In this document: one piece after another, positions 48,371-56,956 of the stretch
How the letters are laid out: each line of letters begins with the position of its first letter
Numbering within the stretch: position 1 is the first letter of the stretch
Source of the DNA: Halopseudomonas xiamenensis
Lineage (GTDB): Bacteria; Pseudomonadota; Gammaproteobacteria; Pseudomonadales; Pseudomonadaceae
Assembly: GCF_014219065.1 (NCBI RefSeq)
Contig: NZ_JACLGO010000006.1
Coordinates: forward strand, 62,001 to 126,000
DNA: 64,000 nt
Direction of reading: 5' to 3'
Translations under genes and position numbers: made by a program
Notes under the pieces: generated by a model
What the model was told of the DNA's origin: nothing
Databases searched by the model: none
Seen by the model: only the letters and a program-made list of their open reading frames with translations

Positions 48371-49385
48371 CCGCTACCCCACCCAAGCGTTCCCTGATGC
48401 CCTGGATGATGCCGCGATTGTCCTCCGCCAGCACCTCCCGGTTGGCAAGCGGCACCGCGCGGCACAGGTCCAGGGTGAAATGCCCGAGGCGCGCACTGTA
48501 CAGCCCTACGCCCACCCCCTGCCCGACCCGCGCCGCCAGTTTCTCCAGTACCCCGGACAACAGACTGTCGCTGAGTGCGCCTATGGCCATTTCCGTTCCT
48601 CCGGCCAGGGCGATATTGCGCAACACATGCCGGGCCAGCCGCCAACTGCTCAACTGGCTGATCGGCAATCCATAGCATACGGCGATACGCTGCATCATGC
48701 GGATATTGCGCCACACCACCAGCAGCAGGTCGACGCTTACCCAGGGGCTGGTCGCCACCAGCAGGCCGGTGCCTACCGCGTCGCGCTGCAACAGACGCCG
48801 TGCCTGCAAATCCAGCGGCTGATAGAACAACAGGTTCAGCCGCCGGCTGACCTCCTCGGCGCTATGTGATACATCCAGATCGGCACAGGCGGCATGCAGT
48901 CGCGCCGCCAGCGGAGTGTCCTGATACAGCGCCTGCAGTCGCTCCAGCCAATCCACCGCCAGACGCTCACGCGGATCGGCCAGCGCCGCCTGCATCTCCA
49001 GTCGCAGTTGCTCAAGATCGGTCAGACGCGCACGCTGCCGGCGGATATCCACCCAGGCCTTGAGCCCGGTACCGGCCAGCGCCAGCCCGAGCAGACCGGC
49101 CAGGGTCCCGGCCACCGGCTGCCAGTTCCAGGCCGCCAGCGTCCACTGCCCCCACTCATATGCTGCTGTGCCGAGCACCACTGCCAGCAGCAGCTTGCCC
49201 AGGCGGCTCGGCCAGCGGCTGCGCGGCGGTGCATTGAGCAGCCCTGGCTCGGGCAGCTCGGCGGTCACAGCCTGCTCACGGCCGCTGAGCGTGGCCTGGC
49301 CGAGGATGCGGGTACGCTGCAGTTCGTCCTCGCCCGGCGACTCGCTCAGGGTTTCCAGGATGCGTGTCTTGTGCTGCTCACTCAT
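48357..49385 (-). CDS. ycjF: YcjF/DUF697-family membrane protein
   Basis: A 342-residue inner-membrane protein of the TIGR01620/YcjF type. Two hydrophobic segments (about 62-80 and 88-108) follow a soluble N terminus with two TRIL repeats (KTRILETL and RTRILGQA). The C-terminal DUF697 domain has VATSPWVSVDLLLVVWRNIRMM and GLPISQLSSWRLARHVLRNIALAGG. Its ATG overlaps the ycjX stop (ATGA). The YcjX-YcjF pair is common and in E. coli is part of the PspF regulon; function not settled. Confidence 0.88.
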   Translation of the reverse strand: MSEQHKTRILETLSESPGEDELQRTRILGQATLSGREQAVTAELPEPGLLNAPPRSRWPSRLGKLLLAVVLGTAAYEWGQWTLAAWNWQPVAGTLAGLLGLALAGTGLKAWVDIRRQRARLTDLEQLRLEMQAALADPRERLAVDWLERLQALYQDTPLAARLHAACADLDVSHSAEEVSRRLNLLFYQPLDLQARRLLQRDAVGTGLLVATSPWVSVDLLLVVWRNIRMMQRIAVCYGLPISQLSSWRLARHVLRNIALAGGTEMAIGALSDSLLSGVLEKLAARVGQGVGVGLYSARLGHFTLDLCRAVPLANREVLAEDNRGIIQGIRERLGGVADGRV

Positions 49386-50740
49386 AGCGCATGGCCCTCC
49401 ACCATCCAGCCGATCAGCTCGTCCATACGGTAATGCGGGAACGGCTCGTTACGATGCAGCCCGGCCGGCGGGCGCAGGTCCAGCAGCTCCGGGCCGCTGA
49501 CCTGCAGGTCCAGCGGCAGGTGCTCGGGTATGCCGCCTGGTTGGTAGCGCACCCAACCACTCTGCCCCTGCAATCCGGCAACCAGCGCGTCACCCTCCTG
49601 CCGCGTCGCCCGTACCGCAGATAGCGGAAACCCCCGGACCTGGACGCCGCCATGACGTACCTCGGACAGGCTGTCGGTCAGCAGGTCCTCGAGACACTGC
49701 TGCACCGCCCGCTGCTGGGCCGGCGCCACCTGGTCGACCTTGGTGGCGCAGACCGCCAGGCGGCTGATGCGCGGTTGCCAGAAGCGGCTCAACAATGTGT
49801 TGCGGCCATGCCGGAAGCTCTGCAGCACTGACTCCAGCGCCGCCTTCAGGTCCGCCAGCGCGGCCTGCCCGGCATCCATCGGCGCCAGCATGTCGACCAG
49901 TAGTATCTGCCGGTCCAAGCGGCTGAAGTGCTCATCGTAGAAGCCCTTGGCCACGTAGTCCCGGTAATAGCGAAAGCGCGCCTCGCACTGACTCCACCAA
50001 CTGCCCGCCTCACCCTTGGTGTGGCGGTTGGCCGCCAGCAGTGGTACGAACAACAGCATCTCGGCGGCAATCCCACTGCCAGGCAACAGGAAGCGCCCGG
50101 GCTGGTTGCGCGACAGCCCCGCCTCATGGCGGCTGCGCTGCAGGAATTCGGTCCAGGCGGCCGTCAGGCGCTGCAGTTGCTGCGCATCCTGCGGCGCCAG
50201 CGGGTCGATCGACGCCAGTTCGTCGCGCAGCGGCCCGGCAATGCTGCGCCGCGGCTCGGCATCCAGCCAGGCGCGCATCTGTTCGCACCATTGGCCGTAA
50301 TCCAGCTCCAGCAATGGCAGGTCGAGCAGCCATTCGCCCGGGTAGTCGAGTATTTCGATGCGCAGCGAGCGGCTCTGCTGAACCCGTTTCAGCAGACCGG
50401 TCTGGCGAAAGCGCAGATCAATGACCACCCGCGACAGATCCCGGGTGGAGTCCGGCCAGCGCGCCGGCTCCCCCGCCAGCGCCTCCAGCGCCTGCAGATA
50501 GGCGAACGGCTGCTCGACACCGTCACGCTGCCAGCGCACCGCCTCCAGCCGGTCGAAGGGCGCCCGTCGCGCCAACAGGCCGCGTTGATGGTTCTCGAGC
50601 TGATTGATCAAGCCGGTGATGAAGGTGGTCTTGCCCGCCCGGCTGAGCCCGGTTACCCCGACCCGTAGCTGCTGGGTACCCAGGCTCACCGCCTGCTGCC
50701 GCAGTTGGGCGAACCACTGCGGGTTTTTAATTCCTGCCAT
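49382..50740 (-). CDS. ycjX: YcjX, DUF463 P-loop protein
   Basis: A 452-residue putative GTPase/ATPase. The P-loop GLSRAGKTTFITGLINQL begins at residue 31; LEILDYPGEWLLDLPLL near 129 looks like the switch region, and VCATKVDQVAP near 330 like a guanine-specificity motif (TKVD). It belongs to the DUF463 family, a dynamin-like group connected with membrane stress. ATG 50740 has AGGAG eight bases upstream. First gene of a three-gene overlapping set with ycjF and an unknown gene. Confidence 0.9.
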   Translation of the reverse strand: MAGIKNPQWFAQLRQQAVSLGTQQLRVGVTGLSRAGKTTFITGLINQLENHQRGLLARRAPFDRLEAVRWQRDGVEQPFAYLQALEALAGEPARWPDSTRDLSRVVIDLRFRQTGLLKRVQQSRSLRIEILDYPGEWLLDLPLLELDYGQWCEQMRAWLDAEPRRSIAGPLRDELASIDPLAPQDAQQLQRLTAAWTEFLQRSRHEAGLSRNQPGRFLLPGSGIAAEMLLFVPLLAANRHTKGEAGSWWSQCEARFRYYRDYVAKGFYDEHFSRLDRQILLVDMLAPMDAGQAALADLKAALESVLQSFRHGRNTLLSRFWQPRISRLAVCATKVDQVAPAQQRAVQQCLEDLLTDSLSEVRHGGVQVRGFPLSAVRATRQEGDALVAGLQGQSGWVRYQPGGIPEHLPLDLQVSGPELLDLRPPAGLHRNEPFPHYRMDELIGWMVEGHAL

Positions 50741-50807
50741 GCAGGGCACTCCTGAGGTCATTCATGGTCTATGGGCAGTATTGCACAACCGGGACAGAGG
50801 ATATCCA

Positions 50808-51209
50808 ATGGCATACGCAGACACACACAGCAAGGCGATAGGCTACCTGCTGTGGATTTTTGGCTTCATGGGCGCCCATCGCTTCTATTACGGCAAGCCC
50901 TGGACCGGCACCCTGTACTTCTTCACCCTCGGCCTGTTCTTCATCGGCTGGATCGTCGACCTGTTCCTGATCCCGTCCATGGACAGGCAGGCCGACCAGC
51001 GCTTTCGCAGCGGACGGATCAACTTCAACCTGACCTGGATCCTGCTGACCTTCCTCGGCATATTCGGCGCTCACCGCCTGTACATGGGCAAGTGGATCAC
51101 CGCGATCATCTACTTCTTCACCGGCGGGCTGTTCCTGCTCGGCGTGCTGTACGACTACTGGACGCTCAACGAGCAGATCTCGGTGAAGAACATGGAGAAG
51201 GCCTGGTAA
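50808..51209 (+). CDS. TM2-domain membrane protein
   Basis: A 133-residue protein with two TM2 modules. Each is a pair of membrane helices beginning with the GAHRFYYGKP (about 24) or GAHRLYMGKW (about 85) turn, in the form F-G-G/A-H-R-F-Y-G. The C-terminal module ends LLGVLYDYWTLNEQISVKN. The ATG has GAGG seven bases upstream and opens MAYADTHSKAIGYLLWIFGF. TM2 proteins have no established single role in bacteria. Divergent from ycjX over 67 bp. Confidence 0.88.
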   Translation: MAYADTHSKAIGYLLWIFGFMGAHRFYYGKPWTGTLYFFTLGLFFIGWIVDLFLIPSMDRQADQRFRSGRINFNLTWILLTFLGIFGAHRLYMGKWITAIIYFFTGGLFLLGVLYDYWTLNEQISVKNMEKAW

Positions 51210-51210
51210 C

Positions 51211-51241
51211 CGGGGGCTGCAGCGCCCCACGGTAACCCCCG
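51211..51241. terminator. Hairpin between TM2 gene and ycgL
   Basis: CGGGGG and CCCCCG pair around a 19-base spacer that itself can fold. It directly follows the TM2 stop and lies 5 bp before the convergent ycgL stop. No T run, so assignment as terminator is tentative. Confidence 0.35.
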
Positions 51242-51245
51242 TACA

Positions 51246-51539
51246 TCAAACCGGATCGTTGCGCGTCAACAGCTCATCCGGCAGATGCACGATCCAGTCT
51301 TCCTGTTGTGGTGGCATCTGCAGGTGGTAACCCTGGTTCTTCAGGTTGTCCAGCACCTGCAGGATGTCCTCCCTGGCCAGCTTGCGCTGCTCGGTCAGCA
51401 CCATGTCCATGGCATGTTCGGGCTTGCCGAAGAGTTTCAGCAATGCTTCCGGCACGTCGCTGACGCCCTTTTCCCGCGGTACGTACAGATACATGCCCGG
51501 CTTGCGTGGGCTGCGGTAGATCGAGCACAACACCTTCAT
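51246..51539 (-). CDS. ycgL: YcgL-domain protein
   Basis: A 97-residue protein with the YcgL alpha/beta domain: [25 protein letters not shown] at the start, then [31 protein letters not shown]. No firm biochemical role. It overlaps the rnd stop by four bases, and the ycgL-rnd pairing is conserved in Pseudomonas, which hints at a link with RNA processing. Confidence 0.92.
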   Translation of the reverse strand: MKVLCSIYRSPRKPGMYLYVPREKGVSDVPEALLKLFGKPEHAMDMVLTEQRKLAREDILQVLDNLKNQGYHLQMPPQQEDWIVHLPDELLTRNDPV

Positions 51540-52690
51540 GCGGAGACCTCCTTGCTGGAGAACTGGTTGGCCAGCGCCAGCAGTTCCTCACCCATCAGTT
51601 CGCGCCGCCAGCCGGTCAGCTCCTCCGGCAGGCGGTAGGGGCCGCAGGGATAGCCGGTGCGGACCATGGCTTCGAGCACCTTCTTGCGCAGCATGAGTTC
51701 GCTGGCCATGCCCAGGCGCTCGGCGTGCCGCTGCCCGACCTTGCGCAGGGTCTTGAGCAATCGGTTGGCGTCGGCCGGCAGCGGTTCCGGCATTGGCTGC
51801 GGCCACTGCGCCGGCGGTACCGCCTGGCCCTGGCGGATCAGGTCGAGTATCGCCTGGCCATCCTGGCGCACGGTGCGCGGGTGCATGTCATCCAGGCGCG
51901 CCAGGGTCTGCAGCGAGTCGGGCTGACGCTGCGCCAGCGGGCACAGGGTGGCTTCGCGCACCAGGCGATTGCGCGCCACATCCCGCTGCCGTGCCGCACG
52001 CTCGCGCCACTCACACAGCACCTGCAGGATGGCCAGTTCGGCCGGCTTGAGCCGCCAGGCCTGCTTGACCCGGCGATAGGCCTGCTCCGGCTCCACCATC
52101 ACATGGGCCGAGGCTACCAGCTCGGCGGTGTCCTCCAGCAGCCATTCGGTCTTGCCTGCCGCGGCAATGCGCGGTGCCAGCAGTTGGTAGATCTGCGCCA
52201 GATGCACGGTATCATCGGCGGCATATTGCAATTGCCGGGTACTGAGCGGGCGTTGCAACCAGTCGGAACGGGTCTCCTCCTTGGGCAACTCGATACCCAG
52301 CAGATCGTTCACCAGCCGTGAATAGGACATGGAGAAATCCATACCCAGGTAGGCAGCCGCCAGTTGCGTATCGAACAGTGGCGCCGGCAATGCGCCACAC
52401 AGGTGCTGGAACACTTCCAGATCCTCGCTGCAGGCGTGCAGCACCTTGACCACGTCCGGGCTCTGCAGCAGCGCCACCAGCGGCGACCAGTCGGTGATGG
52501 TCAGCGGATCGATCAGGAAGGCGCGCTCACCATCACCGACCTGGATCAGACCGGCGATGGGAAAGAAGGTTTCGGTACGGACGAACTCGGTGTCCACCGC
52601 AACGAAGGGTAACTGCAGCCATTGGCGACAACAGTCCGCCAGAACGGAGTTCTGATCGATGATGAGAGGTTGAGCCTCGGTTGGCGTCAT
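51536..52690 (-). CDS. rnd: Ribonuclease D
   Basis: 3'-5' exoribonuclease that trims tRNA precursors. 384 residues. The DEDD exonuclease site is visible: [13 protein letters not shown] (Asp33, Glu35), [24 protein letters not shown] and [16 protein letters not shown]. Two HRDC-like helical domains follow, ending in [23 protein letters not shown] 52690 is chosen as the first start with the conserved N terminus; AGGA lies about eleven bases upstream, rather far. Confidence 0.95.
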   Translation of the reverse strand: MTPTEAQPLIIDQNSVLADCCRQWLQLPFVAVDTEFVRTETFFPIAGLIQVGDGERAFLIDPLTITDWSPLVALLQSPDVVKVLHACSEDLEVFQHLCGALPAPLFDTQLAAAYLGMDFSMSYSRLVNDLLGIELPKEETRSDWLQRPLSTRQLQYAADDTVHLAQIYQLLAPRIAAAGKTEWLLEDTAELVASAHVMVEPEQAYRRVKQAWRLKPAELAILQVLCEWRERAARQRDVARNRLVREATLCPLAQRQPDSLQTLARLDDMHPRTVRQDGQAILDLIRQGQAVPPAQWPQPMPEPLPADANRLLKTLRKVGQRHAERLGMASELMLRKKVLEAMVRTGYPCGPYRLPEELTGWRRELMGEELLALANQFSSKEVSA

Positions 52691-52916
52691 AAAATATCGG
52701 TTCCTTAACTGGGCCTGGCAGCCCCCAAGGCGAAGTATAACCGAGCAGCTTTGTGCCGCGGGCTGCAACTTTCGCCCAATGTGCACGACCGCCGTTTTTT
52801 ATCGGCATGGCACAGCGCCACAGGTATTTCATCAAACAGGGTCAAGATTGACGGCTGTCAACCGATACAGAGCCAGAGGACATATAATCTGCACGGTCGC
52901 GACACTAGGAGCCCAC

Positions 52917-54353
52917 ATGGAGTTTTTTCAGCATCTGCAGCTCAAGTACAAGTTCTGGGCTGTCAACAGCGTCACCTTTGTCAGCACCATATTGCTGGTA
53001 TTGGTCGCTCTCTGGGTGGAGCAGGACCGTATCCATCTGGTACGCCAGGACCTGGCGCGGGACATGATCCAGCTCTCCTCCACCAGTGCTGCTCCGTCCG
53101 GGCTACGCTGGCTGACCTCGACCTCCGCCGGCAGCCAGGCAACCGGCTCTGCACGTTGGATTCCGGCAAGCGAACTGGGTATTGCCGCTGCCGACGAGCT
53201 GACCGGTGCCTGGTCGCTGCAGAGTGAAGGCCAGCCCCGCTTACTGGCGGTGGAACGACAGCAGTACCTGGCCTTGCTGCTTGAGCGGGCCCCGCTGTAT
53301 GCGCTGGTGGTGCTGGTGCTGATGCTCGGCGTGCTGGCCGTTTCCCAATTGTTGATTTCCTTCATCACCCGCAATATCCGCGCCCTGCGCGATGTCATGC
53401 TCACCGTCCAGGAGACCGGTGACCTGACCCTGCGCGCCAAGGTGGGCTCCCGTGACGAAGTCGGTGCCATGGCCCAGGCGTTCAATGCCATGCAGAGTGC
53501 CCAGCAGGAGGTGGTGGGCACCGTGCGCCTGGCCGCCAGCCAGCTGGAACAGGGTACCGATGAAATGGCCCGGCTGATGAGCGGGGTCAAGGACGGTATG
53601 GTGACCCAGCAGGGCGAGACCGATATGGTCGCTGCTGCGGTCAACGAGATGAGCGCCACGGTTCAGGACATCGCCGGTAACACCGCAGTGACCCGCGATC
53701 AGTCGAGCCAGGCGGATGCCCTGGCCCGCGAAGGTCGCGATCAGGTGGTACGCGTCAGCCAGACCATTACCGGTCTGGCCGCCAGCATCGAACGCTGCAC
53801 GCGGCATATGCAGACACTGGAAGGCCACAGCCAGGAAATCAGCGGTGTGGTCCGGGTGATCCGCGACATCGCCGAGCAGACCAACCTGCTGGCGCTCAAT
53901 GCTGCCATCGAGGCGGCGCGGGCCGGCGAATCGGGTCGCGGCTTCGCCGTGGTCGCCGATGAGGTGCGCGCGCTGGCACAGCGGGTGCAGAACTCCACCG
54001 ATGAGATCCAGCGCATGATCGAGGCGCTGCAGGGCGGCACCCATGATGCGGTGGCGGACATGCAGGACAGCGCGCGGCTGACCCATGAATCGGTCGAGCA
54101 GGTGGAACAGGCGGGGCATTCGCTGACCGACATCACTACCTCGGTCAGTCAGATCAGCAATGGCAACAGCGAGATTGCCTCAGCGGTGGAACAGCAGAGT
54201 GTGGCCGCCGAAGCCATCACCCAGAGTGTCATTCAGATCCGTGACGTCACTGAACAAACCGTGATGCAGACAGTGCAGAGCGCTACCACCAGCGAGCAGC
54301 TTGCCGCACTGGCACACCAGCTCAATGCGGCCGTCGGTCGTCTGAAGACATGA
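52917..54353 (+). CDS. Methyl-accepting chemotaxis protein
   Basis: A 478-residue chemoreceptor. Two membrane segments (about 14-34 and 122-142) enclose a small periplasmic domain of roughly 85 residues, shorter than typical ligand-binding domains and of no family I recognise. A HAMP domain follows (about 143-195, [16 protein letters not shown]), then the signalling coiled coil with the hairpin tip [20 protein letters not shown] near 320. The ATG has AGGAG five bases upstream. TATAAT at 52883 could be its -10; the palindrome TTGAC-GGCT-GTCAA (52848-52861) lies upstream. Confidence 0.93.
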   Translation: MEFFQHLQLKYKFWAVNSVTFVSTILLVLVALWVEQDRIHLVRQDLARDMIQLSSTSAAPSGLRWLTSTSAGSQATGSARWIPASELGIAAADELTGAWSLQSEGQPRLLAVERQQYLALLLERAPLYALVVLVLMLGVLAVSQLLISFITRNIRALRDVMLTVQETGDLTLRAKVGSRDEVGAMAQAFNAMQSAQQEVVGTVRLAASQLEQGTDEMARLMSGVKDGMVTQQGETDMVAAAVNEMSATVQDIAGNTAVTRDQSSQADALAREGRDQVVRVSQTITGLAASIERCTRHMQTLEGHSQEISGVVRVIRDIAEQTNLLALNAAIEAARAGESGRGFAVVADEVRALAQRVQNSTDEIQRMIEALQGGTHDAVADMQDSARLTHESVEQVEQAGHSLTDITTSVSQISNGNSEIASAVEQQSVAAEAITQSVIQIRDVTEQTVMQTVQSATTSEQLAALAHQLNAAVGRLKT

Positions 54354-54380
54354 AATGAGGGGGCTGCAGGTATCGCAGGC

Positions 54381-54398
54381 GTAGCGCAGGGGCGCTAC
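54381..54398. terminator. Hairpin between the chemoreceptor and comEA
   Basis: GTAGCGC, loop AGGG, GCGCTAC, in the 58 bp between convergent genes, flanked by a GGGGG and a CCCCCCC run that extend the pairing potential. No T run. The GGGGGCTGCAG preceding it also occurs at the TM2/ycgL junction. Confidence 0.4.
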
Positions 54399-54411
54399 CC
54401 CCCCAGGATGT

Positions 54412-54696
54412 TTACTCCAGGATGATACGCTCGCGGTTTCTTTCAATGGTCGCCGGGCCTATCCCCTTGACCACCTGCAGTTGCTCGACCGACTCGAACG
54501 AACCGTTGTCCTGTCGCCAGGCGACGATTGCCTCGGCCTTGGCCAACCCGATGCCCTTCAGCGTTTCGGCGATTTCCGCGGCGCTGGCGTCATTGATATT
54601 CACTGTGACCAGGGGCTCGGCGGTCGTCTCGGCAAACACCGGCATGGCGAGCCAGGCGGACAGACTGAGCACTACAGCAGCAATGATGGTTTTCAT
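54412..54696 (-). CDS. comEA: ComEA-like helix-hairpin-helix DNA-binding protein
   Basis: A 94-residue protein with a signal peptide (MKTIIAAVVLSLSAWLAMPVFA) and a single ComEA-type helix-hairpin-helix domain (VNINDASAAEIAETLKGIGL then VEQLQVVKGIGPATIERNRE). Periplasmic proteins of this kind bind incoming double-stranded DNA and pass it to ComEC, which is encoded at the start of this window. AGGAGAGA precedes the ATG. Stand-alone gene convergent with the chemoreceptor. Confidence 0.9.
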   Translation of the reverse strand: MKTIIAAVVLSLSAWLAMPVFAETTAEPLVTVNINDASAAEIAETLKGIGLAKAEAIVAWRQDNGSFESVEQLQVVKGIGPATIERNRERIILE

Positions 54697-54941
54697 GGTT
54701 TCTCTCCTCGTTGAATTGGATGCACCGCACATCAAGGGAGAAAACCTCAACCAAATCGACTGACAACGCGCTTCCCTGCGGCGATGTTCAAGCTAGCGAC
54801 AAGCTCAAGGCAACGAAAGCCGAGAATGTCGGATATGTGAAAAATGTCTCACAATCAGGGCAACTGTCATCCAATCAAGGTGGCATATTGCCTCACCTGG
54901 TGTCATTATGCCTTCAGGCAGGGATACCAAGAGGATAGTCT

Positions 54942-55943
54942 GTGGAGGATGCCATACCGCTGCTGGTATGCGACGACTCGAACATGGCTCGCAAGCAGCT
55001 GATTCGCTGCCTGCCCGCCCACTGGCCATTCCAGATCAGCCAGGCCGACAACGGCCTGGCCGGGCTGGAGGCGATTCGCGCTGGCCGTGGCCAGATAGTC
55101 CTGCTTGATCTGACCATGCCTGAACTGGACGGCTTCGGCCTGCTCGCACGCCTGCGCGAAGAAGGCCTCCAGGCCGATGTCATCGTGGTCTCCGGCGACG
55201 TCCAGGAAGAAGCCATACGCCGGGCCAAGGCCCTGGGTGCGCACAGTTTCATCAAGAAACCGGTGGACCCGCAGAAGCTGGAAGCCGCCCTGCTCGGCCT
55301 GAACCGGATGCGGCCGCCGGCCTCCACGGGTGCCCTGTCACCGCCGCACAAGCTGCCGTCGGTCAACTTCCGCGATGCGCTCCGCGAAGTGGCGAACATT
55401 GCCATGGGCCGCGCCGCCGAGCTGCTGGGGCGGGTGCTGGATGTGTTCATTCGCCTGCCGATACCCAACGTCAATATCCTCGAAGTCGGCGAGTTGCAGA
55501 TGGCACTGGCCGATGCCCAGGGCAACCAGCGTGTTTCGGCAATCTGCCAGGGTTATATCGGCAGTGGCATCGCCGGGGAAGCCCTGCTGATCTTCCACGA
55601 CTCCGAAATCAGCGATGTGGCCAGCCTGCTGAACAATCGACTGGACAGCAGTTCGCGCCTGGAGCTGCAGCTGGACCTGGCGACCATCATCATCGGTGCC
55701 TGCCTCAATGGCTTGTCCGAACAGCTGGACATGCAATTGTCCCAGGGGCATCCACTGGTACTCGGGCAGCACTGCACGATCGATGAGCTGATCCGCCTCA
55801 ATCGCCCGCGCTGGAAGCGGACCCTGGCGGTGGAGATCAGCTATGCCCTGGAAAACCACGACATCCAGTTCGACCTGATGCTGCTGTTCACCGAGGATTC
55901 GGTGCCCAAGCTGCAGCAGCGGATCGAGCTGCTGATCAACTGA
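54942..55943 (+). CDS. Response regulator with CheC-like phosphatase domain
   Basis: A 333-residue protein with a receiver domain (Asp11-Asp12, phospho-acceptor Asp56 in LLDLTMPELDG, Ser84, Lys105) joined to a CheC/CheX-like domain. The CheC active-site pattern DxxxExxN is present once as Asp145, Glu149 and Asn152 (DALREVANIAMG); the second copy (DLATIIIGACLNGL) is degenerate. This suggests a response regulator that may remove its own phosphate or that of a partner. The start is GTG 54942 with GAGG seven bases upstream. The diguanylate cyclase gene follows after 26 bp. Confidence 0.9.
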   Translation: MEDAIPLLVCDDSNMARKQLIRCLPAHWPFQISQADNGLAGLEAIRAGRGQIVLLDLTMPELDGFGLLARLREEGLQADVIVVSGDVQEEAIRRAKALGAHSFIKKPVDPQKLEAALLGLNRMRPPASTGALSPPHKLPSVNFRDALREVANIAMGRAAELLGRVLDVFIRLPIPNVNILEVGELQMALADAQGNQRVSAICQGYIGSGIAGEALLIFHDSEISDVASLLNNRLDSSSRLELQLDLATIIIGACLNGLSEQLDMQLSQGHPLVLGQHCTIDELIRLNRPRWKRTLAVEISYALENHDIQFDLMLLFTEDSVPKLQQRIELLIN

Positions 55944-55969
55944 CACCCTGCGCGAGACGATGAGCCACC

Positions 55970-56941
55970 ATGTCCAACCTGTTTGATATCAGCGAACTGC
56001 ACTGGCTGCTGGATGTGGTCCAGAGCATTGATGTCGGTGTGGTGGTACTGGACCGGGACTATCGGGTCCAGGTCTGGAACAGCTTCATGGAGAATCACTC
56101 CGGCAAGCCCGCCAGCCAGGTCGCCCAACAATCACTGCTCGAGCTGTTCCCGGAGATCGACCGCACCTGGTTCACCCACAAGGTCGAGACCGCCCTGCTG
56201 CTCGGTACCCGGGCCTTCACCATCTGGGAACAGCGCCCCTGGCTGGTGCGCTTCCAGAGTTATCAGCCGATCACCGGGCAGGCCGACGAGATGTACCAGA
56301 ATGTCACCATCCTGCCCCTGCGCACGGTCAGTTCCAGCTCCGACCACGTCTGCCTGATCATCTACGATGTGACCAACGTGGCGATCAACAAGCTGCAACT
56401 GGAAACGGCCAATACCCAGTTGCAGGAGCTGGCACTGCGCGACGGCCTGACCGGCCTGCTCAACCGGCGTCACTGGGAAAGCTGCCTGGAACACGAATTC
56501 GCCCGGCATACCCGTTACAGCAGTCCGGCCAGCCTGGTGATGTTCGATATCGATCATTTCAAGTGCCTGAACGACACCCACGGTCACCGGGCCGGTGATG
56601 AGGTCATCCGCCGCGTCGCCGAAATAACCCGGCAGATGGCCCGTGAAACCGATTATGCAGGCCGCTACGGCGGTGAGGAGTTCGTCGTGCTGCTGCCCGA
56701 TACCGGCCTGCAGGGCGCCGGCCAGTTCGCCGAGCGCCTGCGCAGTGGTATCGAGCGGTTGAGGATCGACCATGAGGGGCAGACGCTGTCGTGCACCATC
56801 AGTGTCGGCGTGGCCTGCCTGCGAGCAGATATGCCGGGCTATCCCATGCTGATCGAGGAAGCCGACCGCGCCCTGTATCAAGCCAAGGCCGGAGGCCGCA
56901 ACCGCATCACGCTGAGTGAAGCCGGGGAGCGAATCAGCTAG
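55970..56941 (+). CDS. Diguanylate cyclase (PAS-GGDEF)
   Basis: Makes the second messenger cyclic-di-GMP from two GTP. 323 residues, no membrane segment. A PAS domain (about 10-140, VVVLDRDYRVQVWNSFMENHSG) precedes the cyclase domain; active site GGEEF at 234-238, and the product-inhibition motif RETD at 225-228, five residues before it, is intact. A predicted helix links the two. Likely controlled by the preceding response regulator. A similar pair is known to me from Pseudomonas (PA3177 region). Confidence 0.93.
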   Translation: MSNLFDISELHWLLDVVQSIDVGVVVLDRDYRVQVWNSFMENHSGKPASQVAQQSLLELFPEIDRTWFTHKVETALLLGTRAFTIWEQRPWLVRFQSYQPITGQADEMYQNVTILPLRTVSSSSDHVCLIIYDVTNVAINKLQLETANTQLQELALRDGLTGLLNRRHWESCLEHEFARHTRYSSPASLVMFDIDHFKCLNDTHGHRAGDEVIRRVAEITRQMARETDYAGRYGGEEFVVLLPDTGLQGAGQFAERLRSGIERLRIDHEGQTLSCTISVGVACLRADMPGYPMLIEEADRALYQAKAGGRNRITLSEAGERIS

Positions 56942-56956
56942 CTCCCCAGGGCCTAC

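Noticed and set aside
52848-52888. Promoter TTGACG...TATAAT before the chemoreceptor
   Set aside because: The two boxes are 29 bp apart, too far for a standard sigma-70 promoter; only the TATAAT is mentioned.
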